A stretch of DNA of 49,712 nt, from assembly GCF_001043915.1 (NCBI RefSeq), contig NZ_LABX01000252.1:1-49712 (forward strand), in the 5' to 3' direction. Positions 47,053 to 49,712 of the stretch are shown here, piece by piece. A program made the position numbers and the translations under genes. Within the stretch, counting starts at the first letter, position 1. Each line of letters begins with the position of its first letter. A model generated the notes under the pieces. It made no database searches. It was not told where the DNA came from and saw only the letters and a program-made list of their open reading frames with translations. The DNA comes from Methylobacterium aquaticum. GTDB lineage: Bacteria; Pseudomonadota; Alphaproteobacteria; Rhizobiales; Beijerinckiaceae.

Positions 47053-47489
47053 TCCCTCAAGACCACGATCTCGCGCAGGCCCGGACGATCTCCCGGGACG
47101 TGATCGCGGCGGCCGAGGCGGTGTTCGCGACCGCGCTCCGTGATTTCATCACCGAATTCTGCCTGCTCGACGGCAGCGTGCTGATCGGCTGGGTGCGGGG
47201 CGAGCGGCACGGCAACATCGCCGATCTGGTCGCCTCCTCGGCCGAGCCGTTCTTCAAGCAGGCCACGCTCACCTATGCCGATGCCGCCGATGTCTGCCTC
47301 GACTGGGGCCGCTCGATGCAGGTGGTCCTCGACATGGAGTTCGCGGCGAAGCCCGTGACGGTGTTCTTCAAGCTCGTCCTCGACGGCTGCTTCGTCGGGG
47401 TCGCGATCCAGCGCATCCTGGCCGAGGACGGCCCGCCCCTGCAACTCGACGCCTTTGCCCGCGCCCTTTCGGAGGCCCGGGTCGCCTGA
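47049..47489 (+). CDS. Hypothetical protein coupled to flhB
   Basis: A 146-residue soluble protein, mostly mixed alpha/beta by composition, with no signal peptide or membrane helix. Its ATG overlaps the flhB stop (ATGA), so it is translationally coupled and likely has a flagellar or chemotaxis-linked role. No family is recognised. Confidence 0.75.
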   Translation: MIPQDHDLAQARTISRDVIAAAEAVFATALRDFITEFCLLDGSVLIGWVRGERHGNIADLVASSAEPFFKQATLTYADAADVCLDWGRSMQVVLDMEFAAKPVTVFFKLVLDGCFVGVAIQRILAEDGPPLQLDAFARALSEARVA

Positions 47490-47927
47490 AGCCGCTGCCC
47501 GGCGCGAAGGCCGCTCCCGATCGTTGCCCAACACCGCGATTGTCGCCGCCTCGGGTCAGCCGGACCGGCGACCTCCCGCGCGGTGTCGAGACAGGCGGTT
47601 CTCTCGATCGATGAAAGCCGAATCGGCCGCGCTGCCTCTCACGCCGCGACCCGCCGAGCTAACCCTGGCTTAACGCGTCCCTCCGCACACACCCCAGGGG
47701 TTTTCCTAAAAAAGCCCCGCGAAGCGGGCCTGTTGCGATGCGGCGGTCATTGACCGCGCGCAGCCGCCCAGACATGACTTCGGTCGGGGCAAATCGGAAC
47801 CCGCAGGCATTCGAATCGGCGCGGGCCCTGCCGCGTGCCGGACGACCCAAGGTTCCGGTCTGCACGACAAGACGAGGGACAGGTCGGTGCGGCGTCGTCC
47901 GACCGGGCTCGATTGAGGGTGCAACAG
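47490..47927 (+). promoter_or_regulatory. Upstream region of ftcR-like gene 2 with a CtrA-like box
   Basis: No convincing gene in 438 bp. CTAA-N7-TTAAC at 47659-47674 has the exact spacing of CtrA sites with one mismatch in the first half. A short AT-rich stretch with AAAAAA follows at about 47706. Confidence 0.45.
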
Positions 47928-48656
47928 ATGTATTTCTTGGTTGATGCCAGGAAATCGGTCAATGCGGGTTTCAAAGCTGGATTCGACAGAGAGGGAGTGT
48001 CGTCCTTTTCTCTGTCGCCGGAAGAGTTCACGAGCTGGATCGAAACGGCGACCCGCAGCGATCTCGATGCGGTCCAGGGTTTCCTGCTGGGCGATTTCGA
48101 GGAGCGCGCCCGCTGCGCCAGCACGATCCGTCGGCAATCCCGGGCTCCGATCATCGCCCTGGCCGATTCGCGGTCGCTCGAACAGACCCTGGTGCTGTTC
48201 GATGCCGGGATCGACGACGTTCTGCCCAAGCCCGTGCATGTCCGGGAGATCCTTGCCCGGGCCGAGGCGATCTGGCGCCGCGTCAATGGCGAGCCGCCAC
48301 CGGCGCCCGACCCGGCCGCCCCAGTGCCGGACGAGGCGCAAACACCGCCTGCCCCGCAAGGCCGGGCGTCCGAGCGGCTGAAGGTCTTCTTCGACGGGCG
48401 CGATCCGGAGATCGACGGCGTTCCCTTCGTCCTGCCGCGGCGGGAGCGGCACATCCTGGAATTCCTGGTCCGCAACCGGGGCCGGCGGGTGACCAAGACC
48501 CAGCTCTTCAACGGGGTCTACGGCGTCTACACCGATGGCGTCGAGGAGAGCGTGGTCGAGGGTCATGTCAGCAAGCTGCGCAAGAAGCTGGCGCAAGCCC
48601 TCGGCCACGACCCGATCGAGGCCAAACGCTATATCGGTTACACCTACGTCGGGTAA
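47928..48656 (+). CDS. FtcR-like OmpR-family flagellar regulator, copy 2
   Basis: A 242-residue paralogue of 37403-38086. The receiver-like half (MYFLVDARKSVNAGFKAGFD; DDVLPKPVHVREI) and winged helix (LPRRERHILEFLVRNRGRRV; VVEGHVSKLRKKLAQALG) align throughout, with an extra Pro/Ala-rich linker of about 20 residues. ATG 47928 matches the family start; upstream in-frame codons are unlikely. It closes the motor operon region and resembles FtcR/Rem about as well as copy 1, so which is the orthologue is uncertain. Confidence 0.86.
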   Translation: MYFLVDARKSVNAGFKAGFDREGVSSFSLSPEEFTSWIETATRSDLDAVQGFLLGDFEERARCASTIRRQSRAPIIALADSRSLEQTLVLFDAGIDDVLPKPVHVREILARAEAIWRRVNGEPPPAPDPAAPVPDEAQTPPAPQGRASERLKVFFDGRDPEIDGVPFVLPRRERHILEFLVRNRGRRVTKTQLFNGVYGVYTDGVEESVVEGHVSKLRKKLAQALGHDPIEAKRYIGYTYVG

Positions 48657-48980
48657 GGGACGCTCGCCGCGCCATACCGGGCACCGCAAGGTTCCATCAT
48701 GACGTAGCGGACCGCACCGTTCCGGCCCATCCGTACACAATACCGACATGTCGCGACTGCGCCGACGACACGCTTTGTACCACCGGGCCAGTAGCACCCG
48801 GCAGAGCTGCGCGGCGCAACGCCCCGTGGTTCCTTGTTGTCGCGTCATCGTCGCCGCCGAGCCGGCGACCATCTCGCATTGTCGATGCCGCGCGCGGACA
48901 TCCGCCCCCTCGGACCGGCATCTCGACCTTGGCGACACGTCGAGAATGAAACAATCCGGTGTCGACGATCGCCGGTCTTC
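48657..48980. other. Intergenic region, no gene seen
   Basis: About 320 bp after ftcR-like gene 2 without a convincing frame or regulatory motif; it leads into the palindromic element at 48981. Confidence 0.5.
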
Positions 48981-49150
48981 TACCAACGGTCGTTGAAACC
49001 GACCTTTGGTGCCGTTCTCGAATTTTCGCCAAGCCCAAGGTCCCGGACATCTGCGCTTGGCATCGACAATTCGAGAGTGGATCAGCGGCCGCGTCGATCT
49101 CGGGCCTGCCCGAGATCGAATCGATGCGTCAGCATCTTGGGCCGTTGGTA
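48981..49150. repeat. Palindromic element, family II, copy B
   Basis: 170 bp with inverted ends: TACCAACGGTC on the left, and TACCAACGGCC when the right end is read on the other strand. Internal arms CTCGAATTTTCG and CGACAATTCGAG pair. It matches the outer parts of 31274-31520 and ends exactly at the base before the stop codon of the convergent transglycosylase gene. MITE- or REP-like; no coding capacity. Confidence 0.8.
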
Positions 49151-49712
49151 TTACTTGCAGAACGTCTTGGCGCCCGGGGTCCACTGGCCGAACCCGGAGG
49201 CCACCATGTTGGCGATGACCCGGCAGACATATTGCTTCTGGGCCGGGTTGTTGTTCGGGCCGGCATGGTACCGGGCCACCGCCAGGGTCCAGCTTCCCTC
49301 CCGGGCCTTCAGCTCCTTGAGGAAGACCGTCGCGTATTCGACGTTCTGGCGCGGGTCGATCATCGCCTCGAGCGAGGAGAACTTCGCCCGGTGATAATGG
49401 TGGTTGATCTGCATGCAGCCGAGGTCGACGAGGCGCACGCCGCTGGCCTGCGCCTCCCCCAGGCGCCGGATCACGTCGGCGGCGCTCGACCCGAAATACG
49501 CCTTGCCGCCGATATTCATCGCGTAGGGCTGCAACGAGCCGCGATTGCCGCTCTCGGTCAGCCCGACGGCGTAGAGCATGCCGAGGGGGACGCCGTGCCG
49601 CGCCGCGGCCTGCGTCATCTGCTGCTCGCAGACATTGCCGGTGGGCGGCAGCGGCGCCTTGGCGGCCCCTGAGACCGTGGCGGCGGCGTGAGCGCCCGCC
49701 ACTGCGCTACAG
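49151..49712 (-). CDS. Lytic transglycosylase (SLT domain), partial at its 5' end
   Basis: The visible 187 codons run to the window edge without a start. The first residues (AVAGAHAAA) look like the end of a signal peptide. The SLT fold is clear: catalytic Glu in AVGLTESGNRG, then GCMQINHHYH and ARYHAGPNN. It cleaves peptidoglycan glycan strands. Small SLT proteins of this kind are encoded near flagellar or secretion genes; a role in flagellar assembly is possible by neighbourhood only. Confidence 0.87.
   Translation of the reverse strand, partial: CSAVAGAHAAATVSGAAKAPLPPTGNVCEQQMTQAAARHGVPLGMLYAVGLTESGNRGSLQPYAMNIGGKAYFGSSAADVIRRLGEAQASGVRLVDLGCMQINHHYHRAKFSSLEAMIDPRQNVEYATVFLKELKAREGSWTLAVARYHAGPNNNPAQKQYVCRVIANMVASGFGQWTPGAKTFCK

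Overview
The window looks like chromosomal DNA of a high-GC alphaproteobacterium of the Rhizobiales/Hyphomicrobiales, most like the Methylobacterium group. The basis is very GC-rich codon use, an intracellular PHA depolymerase, a Rhizobiales-type flagellar block (motA-fliM-DUF6468-fliN-fliG-flhB) with two FtcR-like regulators, rhizobial-style flagellins, an S21 protein with a long basic/Ala tail, and intergenic palindromic repeats. The genus is an inference; no 16S gene is present.

Layout. 1-4.6 kb (minus): ruvB, a Tat-exported metallophosphoesterase, a YbgC thioesterase, then tolQ, tolR and a truncated tolA. A perfect 79-bp inverted repeat touches base 1. 4.7-9.2 kb: chrA, a glutathione S-transferase, phaZ and rpsU. 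9.3-14.4 kb: a stand-alone receiver protein with Glu in place of the phospho-acceptor Asp, a class II glutamine amidotransferase, a chemoreceptor with a Pho-box-like triplet upstream, and an M32 carboxypeptidase. 14.5-16.6 kb: a cupin / AhpD-like / ECF41 sigma operon preceded by a textbook ECF41 promoter. 16.7-23.4 kb: a protease-inhibitor-like protein, a 2-hydroxyacid dehydrogenase and a complete sugar-type ABC transporter with a hairpin cluster between binding protein and permeases. 23.7-25.2 kb: leuC.

25.2-30.9 kb: two identical tRNA-Leu(CAG) genes, each with its own promoter and terminator-like hairpin, bracket a 2-oxoacid/dicarboxylate module: a KgtP-like MFS transporter with a -24/-12 promoter, a DctB-like kinase and a DctD-like sigma-54 activator. 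31-35.5 kb is an accessory patch: nested palindromic elements, a class V aminotransferase, degenerate IS5-like and IS4-like transposases, and a lower-GC methyltransferase gene between the IS remnants.

35.7-48.7 kb: two small proteins, then a motility region. ftcR-like gene 1 faces two near-identical tandem flagellin genes; the motor/switch/export operon diverges from flagellin 2 and is followed by ftcR-like gene 2. CtrA-like sites precede both regulator genes. The window ends with another palindromic element and the 3' part of a lytic transglycosylase gene.

No CRISPR array, prophage or recognised defence system was seen. The least-described signals are the paired palindromic repeats with compensatory stem changes and one element nested in another, the tRNA-bracketed sigma-54 module, and the hairpin cluster inside the ABC operon.
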